A DNA stretch of 64,000 nt from Blattamonas nauphoetae. Its lineage: Eukaryota > Preaxostyla > Oxymonadida. The DNA lies in contig JARBJD010000018.1 in assembly GCA_033064195.1 (NCBI GenBank), positions 62,001-126,000 on the forward strand. Direction: 5' to 3'. The notes under the pieces are model-generated. The model searched no databases and was not told the DNA's origin. It saw nothing but the letters and a program-made list of their open reading frames with translations. Below, in pieces: positions 55,301 through 64,000 of this stretch. A program made the translations under genes and the position numbers. Numbering within the stretch: the stretch's first letter is position 1; each line of letters begins with the position of its first letter.

Positions 55301-58300
55301 CCGCGACGCCCAAATAGGAGACTGGACATTGGACTGGACAATCACACCTCGACTGGACACAGCTTAACAGGCCAATTCCACAACACAATGGAGACAGATA
55401 TCGACACCAATCATCAAAACTGTCATCTGACCCACTTTCTGAAACACATCCAAACAATCCATATCAGTGGGTAGGTCTAGGCTCAGATCTGGAAAAGTCT
55501 AGGCGCAGATCTGCAGATCGGTCTAGACACAGATCTGAAAGTCTACACGCAGATCTCATTTGTTTCGTTCATTTCGACTGAAAAACCTTTTCAATCAATA
55601 AATTAGACGTGAAATGTGAATTTTGTGTTGATAATCTCGCTTTTTCTGGCTTTGCAGCTTCGAGTTTGGTTCAGAGTTGATCTCACCCTTGAAAGAGAGT
55701 GACGCGCTCAAAATGAAGTAAAATGGAGGTTATGATATTTCAAACTGGTTGGTCGGCTGGTGCAAGGATTTTCCGATCCACTCTCCCTTTGGTCTCGCTT
55801 GCCGCCGCTGTTGCTTCCTCTTATCAATCTCATGTGTTCCTCGATGTTCCAGCGATTCAGAAGGACGGATCTGTGGTTCTAGAAGTGAGAGAACGAAAGG
55901 AAGGGGTCTTGGAGGGTGGATACGCACAGTCTGGCTCTTGGAGGGAGTGGGGGAAGTGGGATGAACTTTGTGTCACTACGAACGTGGATCGCGGGAAATG
56001 GTGCAGCAGCCAGTTGTGGAAGAGCGATTGGTGAGCGGGCGATTGTATCGTCTCCGTCGATCGACACACGGCGACCTTGGATGGGAAGTGTGGATTGTTC
56101 GTCGTAATCAACAGGACGAATCGTATTGTTAATATCGTCCATCGTCGCTTTCACTCCCAAACTCAGCAGATCATCCGCCAATGTGAAATAGTTCTTCGTA
56201 TTCAGATCTTTGGCAGCCTGCTTTGCCGTGTCGTTCGTTTCCACATTCCGTGAGTTGAGTTGTTGATTCAGGATCGGAAGTTGAAATTTCTGCGAATAAC
56301 GAGGCGGACGAGTCATTTTGGAGTGGCCCAGACCAATCCATTCTCTGTCACTCGTTTGTACGGTCGGATAGATCAATTCATGCGAAACAGACCCATCCAA
56401 TGTCACTGAGTGACCACGAGGACGTGGAATGGTATTCTGGACAACGGAGAAGGCGGGTTTGAAGAGGTTGGGATGGAGGTTGCGCGTGAACCAGTGATCG
56501 GATGTTCAGTCTTCAATTGTCGCTCGGGCGGAAGGTGAAGGGTTCAGGATTTTGTTGATCAGTGCTGAGTATAGGGTAAGAATGAGATGAATCCCGAAAC
56601 AATGATGAGTGGGAGAGAGAAATGAAGAGAACGTGCGGAGAAAAATGAGAGCTTGTAAGGGAAACAAACATTTTGATGCTTTTGGGAAAGATAATGGATA
56701 AGAAAACTCCGCGTTTTTGGTTTAACGGAATGATTCGTTGTTGGTGTCTTCTTCAAACGGCAGATCTGAAGTGAAGATTATTGAGTAGAGATATCATGAA
56801 GGGGAGTGAAAAAAGACACACATCCTGTCAAGATAACAATGAGAACAGTACCATAGCTCCACATATCGGTCGGCTTTCTTTCGTATTCCCCTCCAACTAG
56901 AATCTGAAGATGAATCAAGTGTGTTCAGACTTCTAGAGTCGTAGAGTTGGGTGTTTCACATGGCTTCTTGAGGAGGACATTCTTATCAAGCAGAAGATTT
57001 GCTGGTTTCAGATCCCTTAGCCTTATAAAAGTGGTTGAACGATGTCCATGTCTCAGTCTTTTCTTAACTTCATCCTCCTTTCCTCTTGCTCTTCATTCGT
57101 GATCTATTCCGTCCTTTCTCACTACGGAAACATATGATTGAACTGAGTCGTGGAAATATCTTGTTTGGGCTATCGTCCGCTGTCCGTCAGGCAATTTCCC
57201 TCTTTCCTGGTCTTTCTCATTCTGTTGTCCAGAGCCTTGCAATTTTGTTCTTCTTTGGTTTCTTGTTTCATCATTCAGCGTTTGTTCTTCTGCAGTCTCT
57301 CTCAGTCTTCGTTCACTCTCCTCCGACTCTCTTTCTTCTCATCGTCGCCTTCTTCGCTCCTTTTCGCACTTTTCTTCCAGGTTTCTCATTCATTGCCATC
57401 CTGGTTTCATTGTTCTTCTTTCAGGTGGGTAGCAATTATCAGCCATGAGCGGAGGAGACTGGTTCCTGATCAAAATCGATTGAGGTGTGTAGGAAACGAG
57501 AGGGTCATCAAGATGAAGAAAGATGGGAAGGGAATGACCAGGACAACGATGAGATGCTTCTGAGGAATTCAAGAGAGATATTTGAAGTAGAGAAGGGCAT
57601 ACGATTGGTGAATGAATTGTGGATTCGAAGAGGAGATCCTGGAGGATGGATGAGGAGATCAGTGATAGTGAACTTAGAGACATGAGGAGAGATGATAGCT
57701 GGTGAAATTGAATGCAGACTTTTACACAGGCATTGATAAACGCGAGATGCTGGTGGAAGTCAGCAGTGAGAACGACAATGCTGAAAACGAGTATGGAACA
57801 GGAATATAAGAACAAACACTTGCTGGTGAGCATCCAGCCAGGAGCAGTTATTCGTTGTCCTGGTGATGAGACTTGATCAACCCAAGCCCTGATCGATATT
57901 CGAAACAACAGTAGGAGGAATGTCGGAAAGTGAAGTGAAAAGCCAAAAAAACAGGATATGATGTCTATATTTTGGTTTGAGAAGATTAAAATGTGATACA
58001 AAGTCGAAAATAACACGAATACAGAGAGATCTGCGTGTAGACTTTTAGATCTGCGCCTAGACCGATCTGCAGATCTGCGTCTAGACTTTTTCGGATCTGA
58101 GCCTAGACCTACCCCATATCAGTCAACAACAAACCGATGAAGAAAACAAGAATACACACCAGATGCCTCTTTCTGCAACTGTCGGAGGGTTTCAACAACA
58201 ATAGCGTCATCATCACATTCCAAAACTTCGAGAAGTGATTGGATTTTCGACTGAAAACGAGTAATGAAACACGAAAACAACAAACCAGATTCCAACTGGG

Positions 58301-58396
58301 TGGACTGTTCAAAGCACTCGGCGAGAGATCCCCCTTTTGACCAGACTGCTCTGCAGTCATCGAGGAGTCACCTGATTCGTTTGTTCCGATTGACAT
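49311..58396 (-). CDS. Helical-repeat family protein, copy B, 5' exons (interrupted)
   Basis: Minus-strand exon 1 is 58396-58286 (37 codons, 'MSIGTNESGDSSMTAEQSGQ' at the start) and exon 2 is 58250-58160 ('LLEVLECDDDAIVVETLRQL'). Exon 3 runs from 55439 to 55377 and, after a 6-kb insertion, ends at 49384. Exon 4 starts at 49334 and is cut at 49311. The exon 3-4 border aligns with copy A ('HSSGLIAEL' against 'HSSGLEAEL'). Intron 2 would be only about 66 bp but has received a 2.6-kb element between 55469 and 58115. The 3' exons are missing, so this copy is a pseudogene in its present form. Confidence 0.75.
49924..50640 (-). CDS. Beta-helix surface protein, C-terminal part (shifted frame)
   Basis: This frame carries a second cap motif, 'SDGELCGFSVNPCSS', followed by beta-helix-like repeats ('SSLTILFASSQTKPAISV', 'VSGCTIRNGDADIPAVFGS'). 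It overlaps the end of the preceding frame in another phase and stops near the right part of the nested element. It is most simply the 3' part of the same gene after a one-base change, now truncated by the element end. Confidence 0.65.
   Translation of the reverse strand, partial: SHWPQPSPKPAAPVDMHRGWNTVNSSDDIPLVLFLADVRSTGFASSSGSDGELCGFSVNPCSSIDLVQTRLAANGSKTEGKLKPITIELQTGLAQSTPFSCGGHKATITGNTITLSKTGQFTTSSANSVLTLSSLTILFASSQTKPAISVSLGKIVVSGCTIRNGDADIPAVFGSVSGGLLELSGTNTMKLVSPSSSLFDVTSGTLKIGSGTALTHSTTQRTSSLFVLNGGTTLSSTA
50531..52684 (-). CDS. Beta-helix surface protein carried in the nested element (N-terminal part)
   Basis: The open frame begins at 52789, but the Met at 52684 is preferred because it starts a signal peptide ('MHHSFFITSLFFLIVAQ'). 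The mature part is Ser/Thr/Val-rich with many 'SLTLSSIDITLPSS'-type strands. It has a cap motif 'DGTDEQFCWSTSVGCQS' of the kind seen in paralogs 1-3, so it is a right-handed beta-helix family member. An intron may lie near 52.5 kb. The frame ends at 50531 in unlikely sequence while the continuation is in the overlapping frame below, so a frameshift lies around 50.61-50.65 kb. No membrane helix or kinase domain is seen. Confidence 0.72.
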   Translation of the reverse strand: MHHSFFITSLFFLIVAQKRRYHRSTVSRTRFENTRYKMYNLLPRLIKKVKKLGSIFLFRNSSLTDVKLNCVKKYPIFSVVDVKEAIEEKPAAEEESRQMKQAVVQSVSMSVATLSRLLSTSHEAALSITSCDTLALSGLLFENCAGQSASSLFIDSSSSVSLATPIASSFSVCSSPRSSVNGDISTVFLPHAASITIDPEDGTDEQFCWSTSVGCQSLSGIVDRLMPTFEYKLNVAEGTTSESTLSITSKKTITVTGLGSARSLMVMQSTAQSFAHLSDGSLSLASLGFTETASQIGVSRQKSFFDVKGGSLRPESVEFIPLSFSGTSSFVKMSGASTLSLKRVSFVSMKNEASGDVVMKSVSIFTAGMTGSHEVFLEGQDVGAVISDDWTSLIGTNTTMTKAQLEQVFLVRFDKHDEHRTAWVSFVSTHEWSCVYVGRVLGSWKVWSGASSLLVTRFRLLAAHTKTEISLGSNITLSTLLECPETGALISSSSEASLLFESDGQIIVEVGSLTLSSIDITLPSSLSQSLLVVKGSTLTLSSTVTITTPPSAAHTASLIKMEGASTMSVSTGCEFKTISQTESGGGAFLSTNGNNNQILSIASSSFESVSSVGDGGVILAQLGAGSKLTVADTTFKLYSSSGKGGALSIVLSSTGSFAVEAGTSFESCSAIMSGSAVFVEAQSLASAITKTSSAGGHASRMEHSELVRRYSSCAVPG
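53230..55376 (+). other. Right part of the 6-kb element: coding-like pieces of unknown family
   Basis: Several stretches look like short exons on the plus strand. One is 53741-53912, with 'MCTKDPFTMMDKLCPKMHKD' and a possible GT donor after it. Another is around 54130-54340 ('FAELYWLNDEFTETHPNNIR'), and a third around 54640-54735 ('HLVFNKQHINRLCRFSFHPH'). I could not assemble a convincing gene or name a family. Being bounded by the inverted ends, they are probably cargo. Confidence 0.35.
55469..58115 (-). mobile_element. 2.6-kb inverted-repeat element in intron 2 of copy B, carrying a kinase remnant
   Basis: The 8-bp target duplication ATATCAGT lies at 55461-55468 and 58116-58123. The ends GGGTAGGTCTAGGCTCAGAT are inverted repeats, followed at both ends by arrays of AGATCTG/GTCTAG motifs. 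No transposase is present. The element lies wholly within a short intron of copy B, so splicing could remove it. Its interior is a decayed protein-kinase gene on the minus strand. Confidence 0.88.
55857..57040 (-). pseudogene. SNF1/CAMK-like Ser/Thr protein kinase remnant
   Basis: Minus-strand exons encode the catalytic loop 'RLRDLKPANLLLDKN', subdomain IX 'ERKPTDMWSYGTVLIVILTG', 'LPFEEDTNNESF', and subdomain XI 'INKILNPSPSARATIED', then 'SDHWFTRNLHPNLF' and a C-terminal tail to 55879. The order and the HPWF-like ending resemble AMPK/SNF1 or CAMK kinases. The HRD His is replaced, no DFG is found, the N-lobe is absent, and a TGA interrupts subdomain XI. It is therefore a pseudogene carried as cargo between the inverted ends of the element. 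Short introns with GT-AG borders are still visible. Confidence 0.75.
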
Positions 58397-58866
58397 TCAG
58401 AAACAATTCAGTATGGGTTCTTTCAGTAAAAGCGATAGTTTTTACATTAATACTCTCAAAGCAAAGTTCTTCAGAATGAAGAAAGAGGAACTACAACTGA
58501 AATGCCTTTATCCAAAAGAATAGTGTCCAATATCCTCCTCAAATTGAATGCGAATGTTTCCTTGACTCTCTTCAAGCGATCAGGACATTCTGTGCCACTC
58601 CCCACTTTGGACAGAAGGATCGTCTCACAAATTCTTGATCAATTGTGTGAATATATGTTGGTCATCAGTTCAATTGTCTCTTTCGAATATCACAAGAATT
58701 CCTTGTTAGCCTTGGTGCCAGACGAGATAGTTTTGATTCGGAGGCTATGATTCACATAGATTTAGGTGATAGTCACTTTTCTGAGAATGGTCTGAAGTTG
58801 GATCTCAACTTTTTTTCTCAACTCACCGAATAAAGGGGACCATTCAAGGTTCAGTTCTTTATCAGC
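58397..58866. other. Divergent promoter region between copy B and PARG
   Basis: This 470-bp gap lies between the start of copy B (minus) and the start of the PARG gene (plus). It contains an 82-codon open frame (58502-58750) without a recognisable domain, which may be a small gene or chance. It presumably contains both promoters. Confidence 0.45.
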
Positions 58867-61360
58867 ATGTCACTAAACTTTTTGTCACTCCCATGCGATC
58901 CACCATCTCTTGGTATAACATCACCTCGTCGTTGGGAAGTGGTCCAGCAACTCTTGGCAACCCGTCCGTTCACCCTCGATATCTTCGATGTATGAGCACT
59001 TCTTGTCCTGTCATCTTTTTAGAAAGTGTTGTCTCTCATTCACGATGATTCTTTCTTCGAACAAGCGCTTTCCACTTGTCCTTTTGATGAAACCACAAAT
59101 CAATTTGATCTCACCCAACTGCATGTCTCGGAGCCTCTGGCACAATTGGTTGGATTTGAGGAATTCCTCGATGTTTTTTGCACGGAAGAGGAAAAAGATG
59201 CAATTACCACTGAGATCCTTCCTTTCATCTGCGACTGCCTGATCAGCCTTCCAGCTGCCCTATCACGCTTCCCAGCTACATATCATGCAGAGACCAAAGA
59301 ATGGCCACTACCACCTCCCACATCTCTCCCACAAGTGTCAGTGTCGCATTTTGGAGAGACAATCTCGTATTGTCCCCTTCCTCTCCTTCAGACGCACCAA
59401 CTCCAAAAACAGCACAAAATCTTCACATCCAAGAACACTCTTTTCACGAACGAGCAGCTGGCCTATCCACGCACGGTTTGTGTGCATCTTCTCGCCGCGT
59501 TGTTCTTCAACTGTTTCGGAGCCCGCAAGGAGCTGGTCGCTCTCTGGAAGAATGGTATCCGTTTGGACATGCCAGGTACTCCGTTCGACACGATTCTGAA
59601 GCTTACAAGCCAGAAAACAGAACTGATTCGAACACCTCTAGTCACCACTCTGCCCGAACAGATAATCGCCAAAACAGAGCAAGCCGAAGCAGTTGACGGT
59701 CTTTCGAACGAATTAGCAGCCCTTCCAGCACCGTCTGCGGACCGACCATCCTCACCACCTGCTCAACGACGAACCGTTGCGTGCTCTCTTCAGAATCGTT
59801 TGGTGGCCAAAATGCAGTGCATCCTCCACTTTTTCCTTCGCGTGAAGCGAGAATTACCAGTTGGGTATGCACACCTTTCGGAACAATTGTTCTTTTCGAC
59901 TTCGCCCTTTTTCCGATTTTATCTCTCTTATGCTCTCTTTTAGGGTATCTTTGTCCACACTCCCTCCTTTGCTTCCCTCCACATTCTCAATCACGCGTCG
60001 ATGTCTCCACACTGTTCCAGAATGGCAGAAATCAACAGCCAAATTGTGCCGCGTTGTGGTGGACTTAGACGGAGGAATCGAAGACTGGTCTGCTCATATG
60101 TTTCTTTGGCGTTGATGTTCAGTCTTTCTTTGAGGTCCAGCCTCCCTCTGTCTAAGACCGAACACTCGATTGATCCTTCCTTCCTTTGCTCTTCATCTTC
60201 TCCTCATTTCCTCCGTTCTCCCCTGTCCCGTTCTCTTCTCGCCAAGCCCTTCCTCTGACTTCAAAGTGGACTTCGCAAATGCCTATCTTGGCGGTGGAGC
60301 GCTCGGCTTCGTCTGTCTTCTCGCATTCCCGTTCCATGCTCGATTTGTCTTCTTTTCTGCAGGGCTGTGTACAAGAAGAGATTATGTTCGCGATTGCTCC
60401 TGAATTGTTCTCAGCGATGCTCTTTACAGGTCTGTCCCCGTCACTCTTTCACCGCTCTCATTTCCTGCCCGTTTCAACCCGCCTATGACCTTCTTTGCCT
60501 CGCAGAGAAACTGAATGACCGCGAAGCTCTTCTGATCGAAGGGGCCGAGTTCTTCTCCAAGTATTCGGGATATGCACACACGTTCGCATTCGACGGACCA
60601 GCCAAACAGTCTGAAGTCACTATATCAGTTTTTCTCCCAGTTTTTCCCATTTTTTCGATATTTCTGGCATATTACCTCCTTTTCTCGTTGATTTTGTGGA
60701 TTCTCGTTCATCTTTCAAGACCTCCCTCCGACGTCCCCAAAAGCCGAATCATTGTGATTGATGCGCTCTGCTTCTCTGGAATGATGTTGGGGAACCACCT
60801 TCACAATCAGTGGTCTCAGTGTTCGGTCGACAGGGAGCTGAACAAGGCGTTTGTCGGGTTCTCGTTTGTCTCGTCTCCGCCGCCATCCGCGTCGTCGTCT
60901 GAGCAGCCAGCCAAGCGCCCCTCGCTCTCGACTGGGCATTGGGGTTGTGGGGCGTTCAACGGGAACCGTGTTCTGAAGTTTCTGATTCAGTGGCTGGCAG
61001 CGAGCGAGGCAGGAGTGGAAGAGATGCGATGGTGCGCACGAGAGGCGGAGGAAACGAAGTATGACATGAAAGAGAGGAGGGAAAGAAGGAGGGACGAGAG
61101 AAGGAGGAAGGGAGATGAAGAAGAGATGAAGAGAAGAGTCAAACTTTTCTTTTTTCCATCCACTTGACTTCATTGTTCTTCTCCATCTCTCTCTCTGCAG
61201 ACTCATCGTCGACATTGTCTCGGCCATCACTCAATCCACCCCGTCCACCTCCCCCGCTGCTCCACTCTCGATCACAGCCACCAACCCCGCCCTTCTCACC
61301 GCCTTCACGCAGTCTGTGCTGTTCTTCCTAATTCTCTCCTCTCAGAACACCCTCTCCTCC
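58867..61360 (+). CDS. PARG: Poly(ADP-ribose) glycohydrolase (PARG), at least seven exons
   Basis: Exons read 58867-58989, 59023-59864, about 59944-60093, about 60247-60308, 60363-60427, then two or more to about 61360, all with short GT-AG introns. The first exons give the PARG helical region. Exon 3 has 'VPEWQKSTAKL' and 'GGIEDWSAH'. Next come 'VDFANAYLGGGALG' and, across an intron, 'GCVQEEIMFAIAPELF': the PARG macrodomain signature with the catalytic Glu pair. Then follow 'EGAEFFSKYSGYAHTF', 'SRIIVIDALCF' and 'GHWGCGAFNGNRVLKFLIQW'. All key residues are present, so the enzyme probably removes poly(ADP-ribose) chains in the nucleus during DNA-damage signalling. The last intron phase and exact stop are uncertain because a mobile element lies at 61648. 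Confidence 0.9.
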
Positions 61361-61647
61361 ACCCACCGCTCCTTCTGCCACTGTCGGTCCTGTTTATTCG
61401 TCCATCATTTCGTTTCTTGCTCCGTACATGTCGGAAGACGCTACTTTCGCTTCTGTTCCGAATTCAGACTCGCTCTCAACGTTCATCATCTCCACATTTC
61501 AAAAGTGAGAGTTTTGTTGGCGACTGTACCACATTTCATTGCTTCTGAAATATGTTTCCATGCATTTCCTCTTGTTTTGATTCTGATTACTATGCTTTTG
61601 AGAGGGAATCTGCCTAAAATGTCCATTTTACTGGATTCGAACCCATA

Positions 61648-63101
61648 TACTGCCCGACACGACAACTTGATCCGGCTGTAAAACGGTTGTATTTTTCTGA
61701 ATAGAGAGACAATGTGTTTCAATTTTCTATCAATGATAATTGAGAGAGTTAGACACAGTTTGATTAAAAATGAGAAGACAAAAAATTCTGTGTGACGTGA
61801 AAACTGTAAAATAAAAAAAATGATGGACATGCTCCTCACGACATGACACGTGATTCGCTTCATCCTGCTCGATTCCTCTAACTTTAAATTGTTTTAACTT
61901 TATGAGAGGAACACTCGAGGAGTCAATCACTGAATGAGAGAACGGTGTTTTCATTACTTTCTTATGGGATCGAGTTCTCACCTCGCACGATTTTTATACA
62001 AAGTTAGTCTCTTGTGACGTAATTCGCATAGTTTTCAAAAAGAATTGATACAAGCGTTCACGAAATGTGTTTGATGAGGTTAAAGTCGGTAAAGAGTGTT
62101 TGAAGGTATTTCTGACCGATATTGACATGTTTGATTCTTGGAAGTTTTATCTTTTTTCTTGTTTCAACTAACACAATCACTGAGAAGGACCCGTGAGTGG
62201 TGGTGAGGGTCCATCTTTCCCTCAGTGCGAAATGTGATGAAGGATCACGGCATTGTTTTCCGTCAATGATCTCTTCCGTCACGACAAGTTTTCAGTTTCA
62301 ACTAATCCCAGGACATCACCAAATCCCAAGTTTGCTGGGATGATCACTCAACCCAGATTCTCAGCGTGGTGTGTCTTTTATCCTTATGACTTCTTGAATT
62401 TCTCTAGTCATCTCTCACACAGATTCTTCACATCGCCAAACTGACAAAGCTCTCGAAAGAAACATTTTGAAAGAGTCTCATTTCCATAGACGCAGCGATT
62501 TTGAAAATGACGGAGAAGAATGCGAGGAACTCTGTGCGATTTGTGAAGACCAATTCGATACCCTTTGACGAATCGTTGGAAGAAACAGTGTGATTTTTTG
62601 ATTTTGATGTCTCTCTTTCGATGAACAGCTGAACTGTATGAGACGTTTTTGAATCCAATTCGAACAGTATGCAAAGTCTTGATGGTTTCGTGCTGTGGCT
62701 GGCCTTTTCATTTCACGACTAACTGTTAATCGTCGGTGTTCGGCGCATCGGTGTCCTTGGATGCTGCATTGACAGAGACATGGAGCGAACGAGTTGACAT
62801 GTGTCTTCCTTTTCCTTTTCTTCATTCAATCTGCTACTATCTTTCACTAGACATTCACCATCTGGGATCCATTCAGGAGTGATATCGGATGTGAATCACG
62901 TGTCATGTCGTTCGGAGTATGTCCCCATACAGTAGCATTTCATGTCATTCTCTCTTATTTTTCACTGTTGATCTTCCAAAAAAATCACAGAGACGTATAA
63001 CTCAAGACAGTTGATGGGAGAGAAAAAGGAACTCTCAACTCTCACTTGTTCTATCAAAAAGCAAAAATTACAGCCGGATCAGGTCGTCGTGTCGGGCAGT
63101 A
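61648..63101. mobile_element. 1.45-kb element with about 35-bp inverted ends and TA flanks
   Basis: The left end TACTGCCCGACACGAC, followed by a slightly varied AACTTGATCCGGCTGTAA, is repeated in inverted form at 63069-63101. TA flanks both sides (61646-61647 and 63102-63103), which suggests a Tc1/mariner-like target duplication. Interior frames are short and I could not identify a transposase with confidence, so it is probably decayed or non-autonomous. Confidence 0.75.
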
Positions 63102-63199
63102 TAATTCATTCTTTCTGAATGACACTCCGAACAAACGAATTGGGTGACTCCTCGATAACTTCAGAGCGGTCTATTGTGAATGGGGATCTCTCGCATATA

Positions 63200-64000
63200 G
63201 TTGTAAAATAACCCGTGAAAGTAAAATAACCCGGCCCTTTTTCGGAGGTGTTGAACCCATATCTCCAAATTTCTCCGAGCCCAAAATTTTTTGGGTCCCA
63301 CTTTTTTTGTGTCCATCATCATCACGACTCCGGTAATTGTTTGAGGTGGAAATCGAACCTCCAAAATAGGATCCCCGGCTGGGGTCTCCTATTTTGGAGT
63401 CTGTTTTGGCCCCTTTTTAGACCCTTTTTTGGCTCCTAAATAGGAGGTCCTTAATATTTAAGCTTAGAGGATCCAAACTTCCTGACCATATTCCTCCGCG
63501 CCTGTTCATGATTTTTCTTTCTCGTTTGATTTCTGGTGGTTTGGGATGGTTTTCTCTCGAAATAACAATTTTTTGAAAAATGAAAAATCCTGGGGGGACC
63601 TGGGTGGAAATTTAGTGTCAAAAACTGACTTCCCTGTATAATAAGCTTAGGAGCTTGAAAACTTGTTTTGATCATATCTCCACAACCAGGCATGGTTCGG
63701 ACATGAAGTTTTCACCAATAGGGATCTTTTGTTGAGAATTATTTTTTTCTGAAAATTTTGAGAATTTTCGACGACTTCCTAAAACGGAGTTTTTTCGCTT
63801 TTTTCGTCAAGTCTGTTAATGATCATCCAACATTTGTCTCAATGTCCAATTTTTTCTGGGATTGATTCCTTGGATTCAATTCTGATTGTGTTAACATCGT
63901 TTTGAATGAATTTGAAGAATATTTGAAAAACGGATGAATAGCTAGCGAAGAAAAATCAAAACTGCGAAAAAGCAACCCAAAATTATCTCAACTGCCGCAA
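63200..64000. mobile_element. Partial second copy of the foldback element, running off the right edge
   Basis: From about 63.25 kb the sequence is clearly homologous to the left arm of the 44618-45999 element, with scattered differences and a different outer end containing AAAATAACCCG twice. Shared blocks include CCTGGGTGGAAATTTAG and CAAAAGATCCCTATTGGTGA in complement, and the copy continues into the spacer (CTCAACTGCCGCAA at the edge). The matching right arm would lie outside the window. Confidence 0.8.

Larger units (their letters stand above)
49412..55376 (+). mobile_element. 6-kb element with hAT-2-type ends, in exon 3 of copy B
   Basis: The 8-bp target duplication TTCCACAA lies at 49404-49411 and 55377-55384. 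Its ends (TTGGTCTGTTAAGTGG and, complemented, TTGGCCTGTTAAGCTG) and the GTCCAATTGGAC-rich subterminal zones match the element at 27196-31922 in the opposite orientation. The transposase gene is absent. Instead there are coding-like pieces of unknown nature at 53.6-55.3 kb and a nested 3.7-kb element. It is non-autonomous; the intact transposase at 28870-31377 is the likely helper. Confidence 0.87.

Noticed and set aside
56480-56500. In-frame TGA in the kinase remnant as a sign of an altered genetic code
   Set aside because: The other genes use TGA as a normal stop (for example 4097 and 38789), and the kinase also lacks DFG, the HRD His and the N-lobe, so decay explains it.

Overview
The window looks like a nuclear contig of a metamonad protist of the oxymonad/Preaxostyla kind; Blattamonas nauphoetae is my best guess. 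The basis is very short GT-AG introns (about 35-100 bp) in ordinary genes, a family of large intron-less surface proteins ending in a membrane helix and a degenerate kinase domain, beta-helix proteins with a Cys-Gly...Pro-Cys cap motif, and a helical protein family I associate with that genus. The species call is inference and no database was searched.

Left half (1-38.8 kb, + strand). Three paralogous giant surface proteins with C-terminal pseudokinases follow one another: paralog 1 (enters at the left edge, ends 4097), paralog 2 (6677-20293) and paralog 3 (22666-38789). A small beta-helix gene (4847-6001) precedes paralog 2, and a truncated copy of its 3' end (22106-22370) precedes paralog 3, so this unit arose by duplication. 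A 5'-truncated serpin gene (minus strand, 21057-22008) lies between them. Paralogs 2 and 3 are each cut into pieces by mobile elements inside the coding sequence. Paralog 2 holds a 2.5-kb inverted-repeat element and a DIRS-type tyrosine-recombinase retrotransposon. Paralog 3 holds two hAT-type DNA transposons and a 0.8-kb element with perfect 38-bp inverted ends. Leaving the elements out, paralog 2 reads open from signal peptide to stop, and paralog 3 does so apart from one extra C near its start.

Right half (38.8-64 kb). An ABC-transporter remnant is followed by two minus-strand copies (A and B) of an intron-containing helical-repeat family gene. Copy A is interrupted by a second, broken DIRS-like element, which itself carries a 1382-bp near-perfect palindrome, and by a 0.5-kb insertion. 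Copy B has a 2.6-kb element carrying a decayed protein-kinase gene inside intron 2. Its exon 3 holds a 6-kb element with the same ends as the second hAT element, which in turn holds a nested 3.7-kb element carrying a beta-helix surface-protein gene. To the right is a multi-exon poly(ADP-ribose) glycohydrolase gene (about 58867-61360, + strand), then a 1.45-kb TA-flanked element, and at the edge a partial second copy of the palindromic element.

Overall this is an accessory, repeat-rich region. A duplicated surface-receptor family serves as the landing ground for at least ten mobile elements, most with sharp ends, target duplications or exact no-duplication joins. Several inverted-repeat elements carry pieces of host genes as cargo.
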